DNA from: SLRI01 sp942491185
Lineage (GTDB): Bacteria; Pseudomonadota; Alphaproteobacteria; Geminicoccales; Geminicoccaceae
Assembly: GCA_942491185.1 (NCBI GenBank)
Contig: CALOAB010000021.1
Coordinates: 496,001-560,000 of the forward strand
Reading direction: 5' to 3'
DNA length: 64,000 nt
Every line of letters begins with the position of its first letter. The stretch's first letter is position 1. Position numbers and translations under genes: made by a program. This document shows positions 8,273 through 15,009 of this stretch, piece after piece. The notes under the pieces are model-generated. The model did no database searches. It was not told the origin of the DNA and saw only the letters and a program-made list of their open reading frames with translations.

Positions 8273-9016
8273 ATGACGTCAAATCGTGAACAAGCCTCTT
8301 GGCCGGTCAGCCGGGGGCTTTTCGGTCGATTCAGCGGCTGGCTGATCGGCCGCAAGGCCGACCGGGCGAGGCTCGCCAAGGCTTTCGCCCTTTATCATGT
8401 GATCGTCGCCCGGGCGCGGGAGCCACGCTTCTATGCCGATTGGGGGGTTCCGGACACACCTGACGGGCGGCTGGAGCTGATCGGCGCGCACGCCGCCTTG
8501 TTCATCCGCCGGCTGCGCGACGAGGGCGCTGCCGGCAAGATCGTGGCGCAGGATATCTTCGACGTGATGTTCGCCGATGTCGATCGCAACATCCGTGAGC
8601 AGGGCGTCGGTGACCTGTCGGTCGGCAAGCACGTCAAGCGGGCGGCGCAGACCTTCCTCGCCCGTTGCCGGGCCCTCGATCCCTGCCTCGATGCCAAGGA
8701 CGTGGCCGGCATCGCCGACGTGCTGGAACGCAACATCTTTCACCGCGTCGGCGACGTCGCAGCGGCCAAGGCCGGGCGCCAGACGGCGGTGGTCGCTCCC
8801 GCCCCTGATCGGGCGACAATCGAGCCCGGCATGCTGGCACTCGCCGCCTATCTGCTCGAGGAGGAGCAGCGCCTCGCCGCCGTTCCGGCCAGTGAGCTGC
8901 TCGAGGGCCGCTGCGAGATCGCACCCCTGCCGGCTGCTCCAGCCACCAACCCCGAAGCCAGCCCAGCTCCGAGCCATGCGGCCAGCCCCGGCACGACTGC
9001 CGCATCCTCCGCCTGA
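8273..9016 (+). CDS. Ubiquinol-cytochrome c chaperone family protein
   Basis: A 247-residue member of the UQCC/Cbp3 family, which assists cytochrome b assembly in the bc1 complex. The core lies at about 35-180: KAFALYHVIVARAREPRFYA, a segment starting VPDTPDGRLELIGAHAALFI, and later VAQDIFDVMFADVDRNIRE and GVGDLSVGKHVKRAAQTFL, all family signatures. The last 35 residues are Ala/Pro/Ser-rich, of low complexity and likely disordered. The ATG at 8273 is chosen; two upstream ATGs would add an unconserved leader. Its position between bamE and DUF177 is conserved in alphaproteobacteria. Confidence 0.92.
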   Translation: MTSNREQASWPVSRGLFGRFSGWLIGRKADRARLAKAFALYHVIVARAREPRFYADWGVPDTPDGRLELIGAHAALFIRRLRDEGAAGKIVAQDIFDVMFADVDRNIREQGVGDLSVGKHVKRAAQTFLARCRALDPCLDAKDVAGIADVLERNIFHRVGDVAAAKAGRQTAVVAPAPDRATIEPGMLALAAYLLEEEQRLAAVPASELLEGRCEIAPLPAAPATNPEASPAPSHAASPGTTAASSA

Positions 9017-9341
9017 GCACCGCCACGCTGGGGCTCGGGCAGGGGTTCCGGCCCGGCAATCGGCGGGTTGACCCACCTTGCCTATCTGCCTAGCCTCCCT
9101 CGCCGCAATCGGGTAGCCTAAGCCAGTTGGTTGTGCGTGGCTTTGGCGGGGACGCCGTGGCGCCATTGCCAGTCTGAAGCGTTTTCGGCGCGGCTGTCCG
9201 GCCTCGGGAGAGAGGCGGATCGCTACGGAGCAGGCGACAGCGACGGGTCCGGCGCTCGGGCATGCCAAATCGCCCGTGTACGCGCTATAGCCCAGGTATG
9301 CTGGGTGGCCCGAGCACGCTCAATGGAGAGAGGATCGTCGG
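9017..9341. other. 325-bp gap between the chaperone gene and DUF177
   Basis: No open frame with coding character, RNA gene or strong hairpin was seen on either strand. It probably holds the promoter of the DUF177-plsX-fabH group; GGAGAGAGGATCG lies just before the TTG start at 9342. Confidence 0.4.
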
Positions 9342-9881
9342 TTGCCGGACGAGGTCGAGTTCTCACGGCTGTTCAAGCTGCGCCATCTGCCTGCCTCGGG
9401 TGGCCATGGCTTCACCATCGAGGCGACGCCCGGCGAATGCCGTGCCGTGGCGCGTCGCCTCGATCTCGTGTCGCTGAAGGCGTTGCGCTTCGAGGGTCGA
9501 ATCGACAAGGGGCCGCGCGACGGCGTGTTGATCGTCCGGGGCACTGCCGAGGCCGACGCCACGCAACGCTGCGTGGTGACGCTGGAGCCGGTCCCGGCGA
9601 ACGTCGAGGTGCCGGTGGAGCGCTATTTCATCACCGATGGCGAGGAAACCGAAGCCGAGGTGATCGTCTCACCGGACGACGAGGAGCCCGAGCCGCTCAC
9701 CGGCGACCTGCTCGACCTGGGCGAGATCGCCGTCGAGGAGCTGTCGCTGGCGCTCGATCCCTACCCCCATGCCGCCGATGCGCCAGCCGTGCTGCGCAGC
9801 TACAACGACGCAGCGGATTCGGCCGCGCGCTCTGCCTTCGCGGCACTCGCCGCGTTGCGTGACCGGTCGAAGAGGCGCTGA
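9342..9881 (+). CDS. DUF177 (YceD-like) protein
   Basis: A 179-residue YceD/DUF177 protein. The family is associated with 23S rRNA and ribosome assembly and is normally encoded just upstream of rpmF, plsX and fabH. Family landmarks are the N-terminal substrate-like strand EFSRLFKLRHLPASGGHGFT, RCVVTLEPVPANVEVPVERY, and the acidic central part followed by DLLDLGEIAVEELSLALDPY. The start is a TTG at 9342 with a GGAGAGAGG element upstream; no ATG fits. The rpmF gene usually found behind it in many bacteria is absent, and a hairpin-rich spacer leads straight to plsX. Confidence 0.9.
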   Translation: MPDEVEFSRLFKLRHLPASGGHGFTIEATPGECRAVARRLDLVSLKALRFEGRIDKGPRDGVLIVRGTAEADATQRCVVTLEPVPANVEVPVERYFITDGEETEAEVIVSPDDEEPEPLTGDLLDLGEIAVEELSLALDPYPHAADAPAVLRSYNDAADSAARSAFAALAALRDRSKRR

Positions 9882-9907
9882 ACAATGAGCTGGCCCATGA
9901 TTGACCG

Positions 9908-9957
9908 TGCGGTCGTTCTCGACCGCAGTGCCGGCGATCGCCGCCGCGCGATCGCCG
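9908..9957. promoter_or_regulatory. Two tandem perfect hairpins upstream of plsX
   Basis: TGCGGTCG/CGACCGCA (9908-9927, TTCT loop) is followed after four bases by CGGCGATCGC/GCGATCGCCG (9932-9957, six-base loop). Together they fill half of the 110-bp DUF177-plsX spacer. They could end or attenuate transcription, or set the level of plsX mRNA. No T-run follows. Confidence 0.45.
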
Positions 9958-9991
9958 ACTGTGCAGCTCTTGCCCTGCGGCAGGTGCGACG

Positions 9992-11035
9992 ATGACGGTC
10001 ACCGTGGCACTCGACGGCATGGGCGGCGACGACGCGCCCGAGATCGTCATTGCCGGCGCCGCACTGGCGCTCGAGCGGCGACCTGAGCTTCGCTTCCTGC
10101 TGTTCGGCGACATGGAGAGGATCAACGGCCTCGTCGATGCGCATCCGGCCTTGGCCCAGGCCACCGAGCTGCGCCACACGCCCGATTCCGTTGCGGCCGA
10201 CGCCAAGCCGTCGTCGGCGCTGCGCCAGGGCCGCAACTCCTCGATGCGCCTGGCCATCAATGCGGTGCGCGACGGCGAGGCCGGTGCCGCCGTCTCGGCC
10301 GGCAATACCGGGGCCCTGATGGCCATGGCGATGTTCACGCTGCGCACGCTCACCGGCATCGACCGGCCGGCGATCGCCAGCGTCATGCCGTCCAAGGGCA
10401 ATCCGGTGGTGTTTCTCGATCTCGGCGCCAATGTCGAGTGCTCGGCCGAGAACCTGTTCCAGTTCGCGGTCATGGGCGAGGTCTATGCGCGCGCCGTGCT
10501 CGGTGTGGCCAAGCCCCGGGTCGGCATCCTCAATGTCGGCACCGAGGAGCTCAAGGGCGACGGCGTGGTTCGCCAGGCCGCAGCGCTGCTTCGCGACAGC
10601 GAGCTGGAGATCGACTATGCCGGCTTCGTCGAGGGCACGGATGTCACCACCGGCAGGGTCGACGTCGTGGTCACCGACGGCTTCACCGGCAATGTGGCGC
10701 TGAAGATCGCCGAGGGCACGGCCGGGCTGTTCACCCAGGGGCTGCGGGACTCCTTCGCCAGCTCCTGGCGCGGCAAGCTCGGCTACCTGCTGGCGCGACC
10801 GGCGCTACGCGGCCTGCGCGACCGCTTCGATCCGCGCCTCTACAACGGCGCGCTCTTCCTCGGGGTCAACGGCGTGGTGGTGAAAAGCCATGGCGGCACC
10901 GACGCGCTGGGCTTCGCCTCGGCGATCAACGCCGCGGTCACGTTCGTCAAGCGGGGCACCAATGACCGGATCATCGACGAGATGACGCTGGTGTCCGGCG
11001 ATCCGGCAGCCAAGGCGCAAGCGGTCAACGGCTGA
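9992..11035 (+). CDS. plsX: Phosphate acyltransferase PlsX
   Basis: A 347-residue peripheral enzyme that makes acyl-phosphate from acyl-ACP for phosphatidic acid synthesis. Family motifs are present: TVALDGMGGDDAPEIVIAGA at the N-terminus, AAVSAGNTGALMAMAMFTL, FLDLGANVECSAENLFQFAV and VDVVVTDGFTGNVALKIAEG. Length and start (ATG at 9992, straight into TVTVALDGMGGD) are normal for PlsX. It precedes fabH by 126 bp, the usual lipid-synthesis pair. The two hairpins just upstream may control it. Confidence 0.97.
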   Translation: MTVTVALDGMGGDDAPEIVIAGAALALERRPELRFLLFGDMERINGLVDAHPALAQATELRHTPDSVAADAKPSSALRQGRNSSMRLAINAVRDGEAGAAVSAGNTGALMAMAMFTLRTLTGIDRPAIASVMPSKGNPVVFLDLGANVECSAENLFQFAVMGEVYARAVLGVAKPRVGILNVGTEELKGDGVVRQAAALLRDSELEIDYAGFVEGTDVTTGRVDVVVTDGFTGNVALKIAEGTAGLFTQGLRDSFASSWRGKLGYLLARPALRGLRDRFDPRLYNGALFLGVNGVVVKSHGGTDALGFASAINAAVTFVKRGTNDRIIDEMTLVSGDPAAKAQAVNG

Positions 11036-11161
11036 TGTCGCCGGCTGACCGGGCCATCATGCCCCGCGGCGCGGTTTCACTGGCTTGGTGACCACCGGGC
11101 GCGCTAGTGACAGGGGTATAGACGCAATCCCGCACGGCCACCTTCAGGAGACCTTTCGCTG

Positions 11162-12133
11162 ATGCGCCGCTCGATCCTGCGCGCCGTCGGCGCCTATCTG
11201 CCCGAACGGATCGTCACCAATGACGATCTGGCGCTCGAGCTCGACACCTCGGACGCGTGGATTCGCGAGCGCACCGGCATTGGCAGGCGGCACATCGCAG
11301 CACCGGGCGAGCTGACCTCCGATCTGGCGACCCGCGCCGCGGAGCGGGCCTTGGCCCAGGCCGGCATCGCGCCTGAGGCGGTCGACCTCATCGTCGTCGC
11401 CACCTCGACCCCGGACCATACCTTTCCGGCGACCGCGACCGCGGTGCAGCGCAAGCTCGCCGCCGGACCCGGCATCGCCTTCGATCTCCAGGCGGTCTGC
11501 GCCGGCTTCGCCTATGCGATGGCCACTGCCGACAATTTCATCAAGGCTGGCCAGGCCGAGACCGCGCTGGTCATCGGTGCGGAGACCTTCTCGCGCATTC
11601 TGGACTGGACCGATCGATCGACCTGCGTGCTGTTCGGCGACGGCGCCGGGGCGGTCGTCCTCAGCGCCGGCGAGACGGCGGGCAACGCCCAGGACCAGGG
11701 CATTCTCGCCACCTTCCTCGCGGCTGATGGCCGGCATTATGCGCATCTGCAGGTCGATGGCGGGCCGTCCTCGACGCAGACCGTCGGGCATCTGCGGATG
11801 AACGGCCGCGAGGTGTTCCGCCATGCGGTGACCCAGCTCAGCGCCGCTGCCAAGCGCGTGCTCGATGATGCGGGGCTCGCCATTGCCGATGTCGACTGGC
11901 TGATCCCGCACCAGGCGAACCGGCGGATCATCGACGGCGTGGGCAAGCGGCTGGCCATCCCGGCCGCCAAGGTGGTGGTCACCGTGGAGGACCATGCCAA
12001 CACCTCGGCAGCCTCGATTCCGCTGGCTCTCGACCACCTGCAGGCCAGCGGCCGGCTCGAGCGGGGCGATCTGTTGTTGATGAACGCCATGGGCGGCGGC
12101 TTCGCCTGGGGGGCCACGCTCGCGCGCTGGTAG
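11162..12133 (+). CDS. fabH: 3-oxoacyl-ACP synthase III FabH
   Basis: A 323-residue condensing enzyme that starts fatty acid synthesis from acetyl-CoA and malonyl-ACP. The full catalytic triad is visible: C113 in LQAVCAGFAYA, H250 in WLIPHQANRRI and N280 in VEDHANTSAAS. The N-terminal RTGIGRRHI and the C-terminal MGGGFAWGA also fit the family. The start is the ATG at 11162, with AGGAGACC shortly upstream. It is followed by ihfA after 130 bp that contain a perfect hairpin, so ihfA may also have its own promoter. Confidence 0.97.
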   Translation: MRRSILRAVGAYLPERIVTNDDLALELDTSDAWIRERTGIGRRHIAAPGELTSDLATRAAERALAQAGIAPEAVDLIVVATSTPDHTFPATATAVQRKLAAGPGIAFDLQAVCAGFAYAMATADNFIKAGQAETALVIGAETFSRILDWTDRSTCVLFGDGAGAVVLSAGETAGNAQDQGILATFLAADGRHYAHLQVDGGPSSTQTVGHLRMNGREVFRHAVTQLSAAAKRVLDDAGLAIADVDWLIPHQANRRIIDGVGKRLAIPAAKVVVTVEDHANTSAASIPLALDHLQASGRLERGDLLLMNAMGGGFAWGATLARW

Positions 12134-12182
12134 CTTGTGCTGTCGTGACTGCGCTCAGCGGTTTCGCAATTGCCACGTGACC

Positions 12183-12222
12183 GTTCCGTCATGTTGACGG
12201 AACCCCTTGTGTCATCTAGCGT
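12183..12222 (+). promoter_or_regulatory. Hairpin and possible promoter between fabH and ihfA
   Basis: GTTCCGTCA/TGACGGAAC (12183-12203) is a perfect 9-bp stem with a TGT loop. The same bases include TTGACG (12194-12199), a good -35 box, with TAGCGT 17 bp later (12217-12222) as a weak -10. It may end fabH transcription, start ihfA transcription, or both. Confidence 0.4.
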
Positions 12223-12263
12223 TTTGTTCGTTCGATGAGGCTGCGAGAGGGGGAGCTCGACAG

Positions 12264-12566
12264 ATGGCGAGCAACACCGTGACGCGGGCACAGCTCGCCG
12301 AGGCCGTCTATCAGGAGGTCGGCCTGTCGCGCAGCGAATCCGCAGAGCTGGTCGATTCGATTCTCGAGGAGATGTCGCACGCCCTCGTCGTCAACGGCAC
12401 GGTCAAGATCTCGTCGTTCGGCACGTTTGCCGTGCGCGAGAAGGGCGAGCGGATCGGACGCAATCCCAAGACCGGTGAGGAGGTGCCGATCCTGCCTCGT
12501 CGGGTGCTGGTCTTTCGCGCCTCGCAAGTGTTGAAGGACCGTATCAACCCGCCAGCAGCAACCTAG
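12264..12566 (+). CDS. ihfA: Integration host factor alpha subunit
   Basis: A 100-residue HU/IHF-family DNA-bending protein, the alpha partner of the IHF heterodimer. Core features: NTVTRAQLAEAVYQEVGLSR at the N-terminus, VKISSFGTFAVREKGERI, and the DNA-intercalating arm GRNPKTGEEVPILPRRVLVF with its conserved proline. The ATG at 12264 is preceded by GAGAGGGGGAG at a suitable distance; a longer frame from 12207 adds residues with no similarity to the family. It is followed one base after its stop by the MerR-type gene, so the two are surely translated from one message. Confidence 0.95.
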   Translation: MASNTVTRAQLAEAVYQEVGLSRSESAELVDSILEEMSHALVVNGTVKISSFGTFAVREKGERIGRNPKTGEEVPILPRRVLVFRASQVLKDRINPPAAT

Positions 12567-12567
12567 C

Positions 12568-13173
12568 GTGGAGATGAGCGGCAATGCAGCCGAGGCGCCG
12601 ATGACCGCCGCGCGTGGCGGCAAGTCACAGGCCGCCTTCCGCACCATCAGCGAGGTCGCGGACGAGCTCAAGGTCGCCCAGCACGTGCTGCGCTTTTGGG
12701 AGAGCAAGTTCCCGCAAGTGCGGCCGCTCAAGCGTGGCGGCGGCCGACGCTACTACCGGCCCGAGGATATCGAGCTGCTGCGCGAGATTCGCGCGCTGCT
12801 CTACGACGAGGGCTACACCATCAAGGGCGCGCAGAAGCTGCTGCGCCAGCGACGCGCAAAGCCGGCGCCGGCCGCGCAGTCGGCTGACAAGGCAACCGCC
12901 AAGACCACCGCAGCGCCGCTGCAGCCGCAGCTCGAGGGCACTATCGAAGACCCTGCACCGGCCGCGTCGGCGACACCTGCCGCAGCCGCGCCCGACACGC
13001 CGACTGCCGATGCTCCCTCGACGGAGCCCGCAGCGCAGCCCGGCGAGGCAGCCATGCCGTCGGGCGATGCCGTAGCGGCGTCGGCCGACAACGAGCGGCT
13101 GCGGCAGCTGCGGTCTACGCTCGTGGAGCTTCGCCGGGACCTGAGCACCCTGCTGGAAGCGGTGGACGGCTGA
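12568..13173 (+). CDS. MerR-family transcriptional regulator
   Basis: A protein of about 200 residues with an N-terminal MerR winged helix: AFRTISEVADELKVAQHVLR, FWESKFPQVRPLKRGGGRRY and the helix around YDEGYTIKGAQKLLRQRRA. A long Ala/Pro/Thr-rich linker follows (about 95-165), then a C-terminal helix LRQLRSTLVELRRDLSTLLE. This architecture, with no metal-binding cysteines and placement next to ihfA, is typical of the alphaproteobacterial MerR gene of unknown target in this operon. The start is uncertain: GTG 12568, ATG 12574 or ATG 12601 all keep the domain whole. Confidence 0.9.
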   Translation: MEMSGNAAEAPMTAARGGKSQAAFRTISEVADELKVAQHVLRFWESKFPQVRPLKRGGGRRYYRPEDIELLREIRALLYDEGYTIKGAQKLLRQRRAKPAPAAQSADKATAKTTAAPLQPQLEGTIEDPAPAASATPAAAAPDTPTADAPSTEPAAQPGEAAMPSGDAVAASADNERLRQLRSTLVELRRDLSTLLEAVDG

Positions 13174-13194
13174 GCGGCCGTCCCGGCGTCGCAA

Positions 13195-13218
13195 GCCGGG
13201 CACGCAGCAATGCCCGGC
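13195..13218. terminator. Weak hairpin after the MerR gene
   Basis: GCCGGGC at 13195-13201 pairs with GCCCGGC at 13212-13218 over a 10-base loop, 22 bp after the MerR stop. There is no T-run; a factor-dependent or weak terminator at most. Confidence 0.35.
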
Positions 13219-13240
13219 ACACCATCATGCAAAGCCACCA

Positions 13241-13269
13241 TTGCCCGGCTGCTTTCAGCCGGCTAGATA
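13241..13269 (+). promoter_or_regulatory. Promoter of tRNA-Pro
   Basis: TTGCCC (13241-13246) and TAGATA (13264-13269) are separated by exactly 17 bp and lie 9 bp before the first base of the tRNA, a spacing expected for a sigma-70 promoter starting near 13276. Confidence 0.55.
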
Positions 13270-13278
13270 GAGGCGTGT

Positions 13279-13355
13279 CGGAGCGTAGCGCAGCCTGGTA
13301 GCGCATCGGTCTGGGGGACCGGAGGTCGCAGGTTCAAATCCTGCCGCTCCGACCA
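13279..13355 (+). tRNA. tRNA-Pro (anticodon GGG)
   Basis: A complete 77-base tRNA. The acceptor stem CGGAGCG pairs with CGCTCCG, followed by discriminator A and an encoded CCA (13353-13355). The D arm carries AGCGCAGCCTGGTAGCGC, the anticodon loop CTGGGGG has GGG at positions 34-36, and the T arm has GGTTCAAATCC. It reads proline CCC/CCU codons. Its position after ihfA and the MerR gene is common in alphaproteobacteria. Confidence 0.97.
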
Positions 13356-13605
13356 GCATTGGCTGGTCGGTCCTATTACAATCTGAGCGTATCGTTCGGA
13401 CAGCCCCCTTGCTTTGACCCGCCAGCCAATTGTTCCGGTTCGTGCTCGGTCGGAGCTGCAACTCGGCCGACGTCCAGCTTGGCACTGCGATGAGCCTCAG
13501 AAAACGCGTCCTCGCATCGAGGATCAGGCGCTTGGCCGAAGCCCGAGCGACCAGTGACGTTGGCTGTGCCACGAGCAATGCTCGAACAGGTCTGTCTGGC
13601 CCGAC

Positions 13606-14634
13606 ATGATCAAGGCCAACGTCAACTCCACAGATGTCGCCAAGCTCGCCGGGGTCTCGCAATCGGCGGTGAGCCGCGTGTTCACGCCGGGTGCGCCGGT
13701 GAGTGCTGCCATGCGCGACAAGGTGATGCGGGCTGCGGCGTCACTCGGCTATCATCCCAATCGCCTCGCCGGCTCGCTGATCACCCATCGCTCGTACCTG
13801 ATCGGCATCACCATCGGCTATCTCGGGAACTACTACTACCCATTGGCGGTGGAGTGCCTGTGCCGTCGGCTGCGGCGGTCCGGCTATCAGACGATGATGT
13901 TCTTCACCGAGCCCAAGGAGACGGCGGACGAGACGGTCGAGGCGTTCCTCCAGTACCGCGTCGACGGGGTGATCCTGGCCTCGGTTTCGCTGTCGGCGGA
14001 TTGGGTGAGCGCCTGCTCGCGAGCCGGGGTGCCGGTCATTCTGTTCAACCGTTTTCAAGCTGACCCGCGGGTTTCGAGCGTCAGCGTCGACAACGAGTCG
14101 GGTGCGGCGGAGGTCGCGAGATTCCTCGTTGCCGGCGGCCATCGCCGGATCGCCTATATTGCCGGGCTCGCCGGCACCTCGGCGCAGGACGGCCGCGAGT
14201 CGGGTTTTCGCAGGACGCTGCACAGTCTCGGCATGCCGCTGTTCGACCGGGCGGTCGGTGACTTCGAGACCGAGCCGGCGCGTGAGGCCGCCCGCCAGCT
14301 GTTCGATCGACCGGCCGCCGAGCGGCCCGATGCCGTCTTCGCCTGCAGCGATCAGATGGCGCTCGCGGTGATGGACGTCATCCGCTTCGAGCTCGGCCTG
14401 CGCGTGCCCGACGACGTCTCGGTCGTCGGCTTCGACGACGTGCCGCAAGCGGCCTGGCCATCCTACGACCTCACCACGATCCATCAGAAGATCGACAGCA
14501 TCGTCGAAGCCACAGCAGGGGTGTTGTTCGAGCGCATCGAGCGGCCCGCGGCACCGCCACGGCGGGCGCAGATCCCGGCTTCCCTGGTCGTCCGCAGCTC
14601 CGCGCGCGTTCCCCAGCGCGATGCGCTGGTCTGA
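13606..14634 (+). CDS. LacI-family transcriptional regulator
   Basis: A 342-residue LacI/GalR repressor. Residues 8-30 are the helix-turn-helix, STDVAKLAGVSQSAVSRVFT, followed by the hinge region SLGYHPNRLA. A periplasmic-binding-protein-like ligand domain fills the rest, including GHRRIAYIAGL, AVFACSDQMALAVMDV and DDVSVVGFDDVPQA. The ligand is presumably a sugar or sugar derivative. No sugar transporter or catabolic operon lies beside it, so its target is remote or unknown. The start is the ATG at 13606, immediately ahead of the DNA-binding domain. Confidence 0.93.
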   Translation: MIKANVNSTDVAKLAGVSQSAVSRVFTPGAPVSAAMRDKVMRAAASLGYHPNRLAGSLITHRSYLIGITIGYLGNYYYPLAVECLCRRLRRSGYQTMMFFTEPKETADETVEAFLQYRVDGVILASVSLSADWVSACSRAGVPVILFNRFQADPRVSSVSVDNESGAAEVARFLVAGGHRRIAYIAGLAGTSAQDGRESGFRRTLHSLGMPLFDRAVGDFETEPAREAARQLFDRPAAERPDAVFACSDQMALAVMDVIRFELGLRVPDDVSVVGFDDVPQAAWPSYDLTTIHQKIDSIVEATAGVLFERIERPAAPPRRAQIPASLVVRSSARVPQRDALV

Positions 14635-14695
14635 TCGCGCCGGTTTGGCCAGCATGGCGGATTCGCGCTAGGCTTCGCCGTCTCGTTGCCCTCCC

Positions 14696-14990
14696 ATGGC
14701 CAATGATGGGTCGAGGTCATGCAGCCGTACCCTTGTGGTTTGGCTCTTGGTCTTGCTGGCGCTCACGGCGGTGGCGCTGGGCTGGCGCTCTTCGAGGACC
14801 CGGCGATCGGCTGCAGGGCCGCCGCGGCCAGGGCGGCACGGACCGCTTGAGCGGGGCGGAGCAGGCAGCGCTCCTGGCTTTCCTGGGTGCCCTCGACGAC
14901 CGGGCGTTCCTCACCGATCAGCGCGTCGCCTCACCCTATCGCAGCGCCGCCAGCCGCGCCGGCGACCCGGCCCCGTCGCCTTTGCCCTAA
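14696..14990 (+). pseudogene. Probable remnant of a MauG-like di-heme cytochrome c peroxidase
   Basis: Two pieces in different frames. From 14696 one frame gives a membrane/signal segment, SRTLVVWLLVLLALTAVALG; another then gives LALFEDPAIG, like the start of a di-heme peroxidase domain; and a third, near 14850-14945, gives LSGAEQAALLAFLGALDDRA then FLTDQRVASPY, resembling the usual C-terminus of MauG/CcpA-type peroxidases. No haem-binding CxxCH remains. I read this as a gene that lost its middle and was shifted in frame. The evidence is short motifs only, so the identification is tentative. It sits between the LacI gene and the autotransporter. Confidence 0.35.
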
Positions 14991-15009
14991 AGTCTGATAA
15001 GCCGCTCGA

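Noticed and set aside
13255..13662. Minus-strand frame containing GAAGFEPATSGPPDR
   Set aside because: This is the well-known false protein read from the reverse strand of tRNA-Pro; the tRNA at 13279-13355 explains it.
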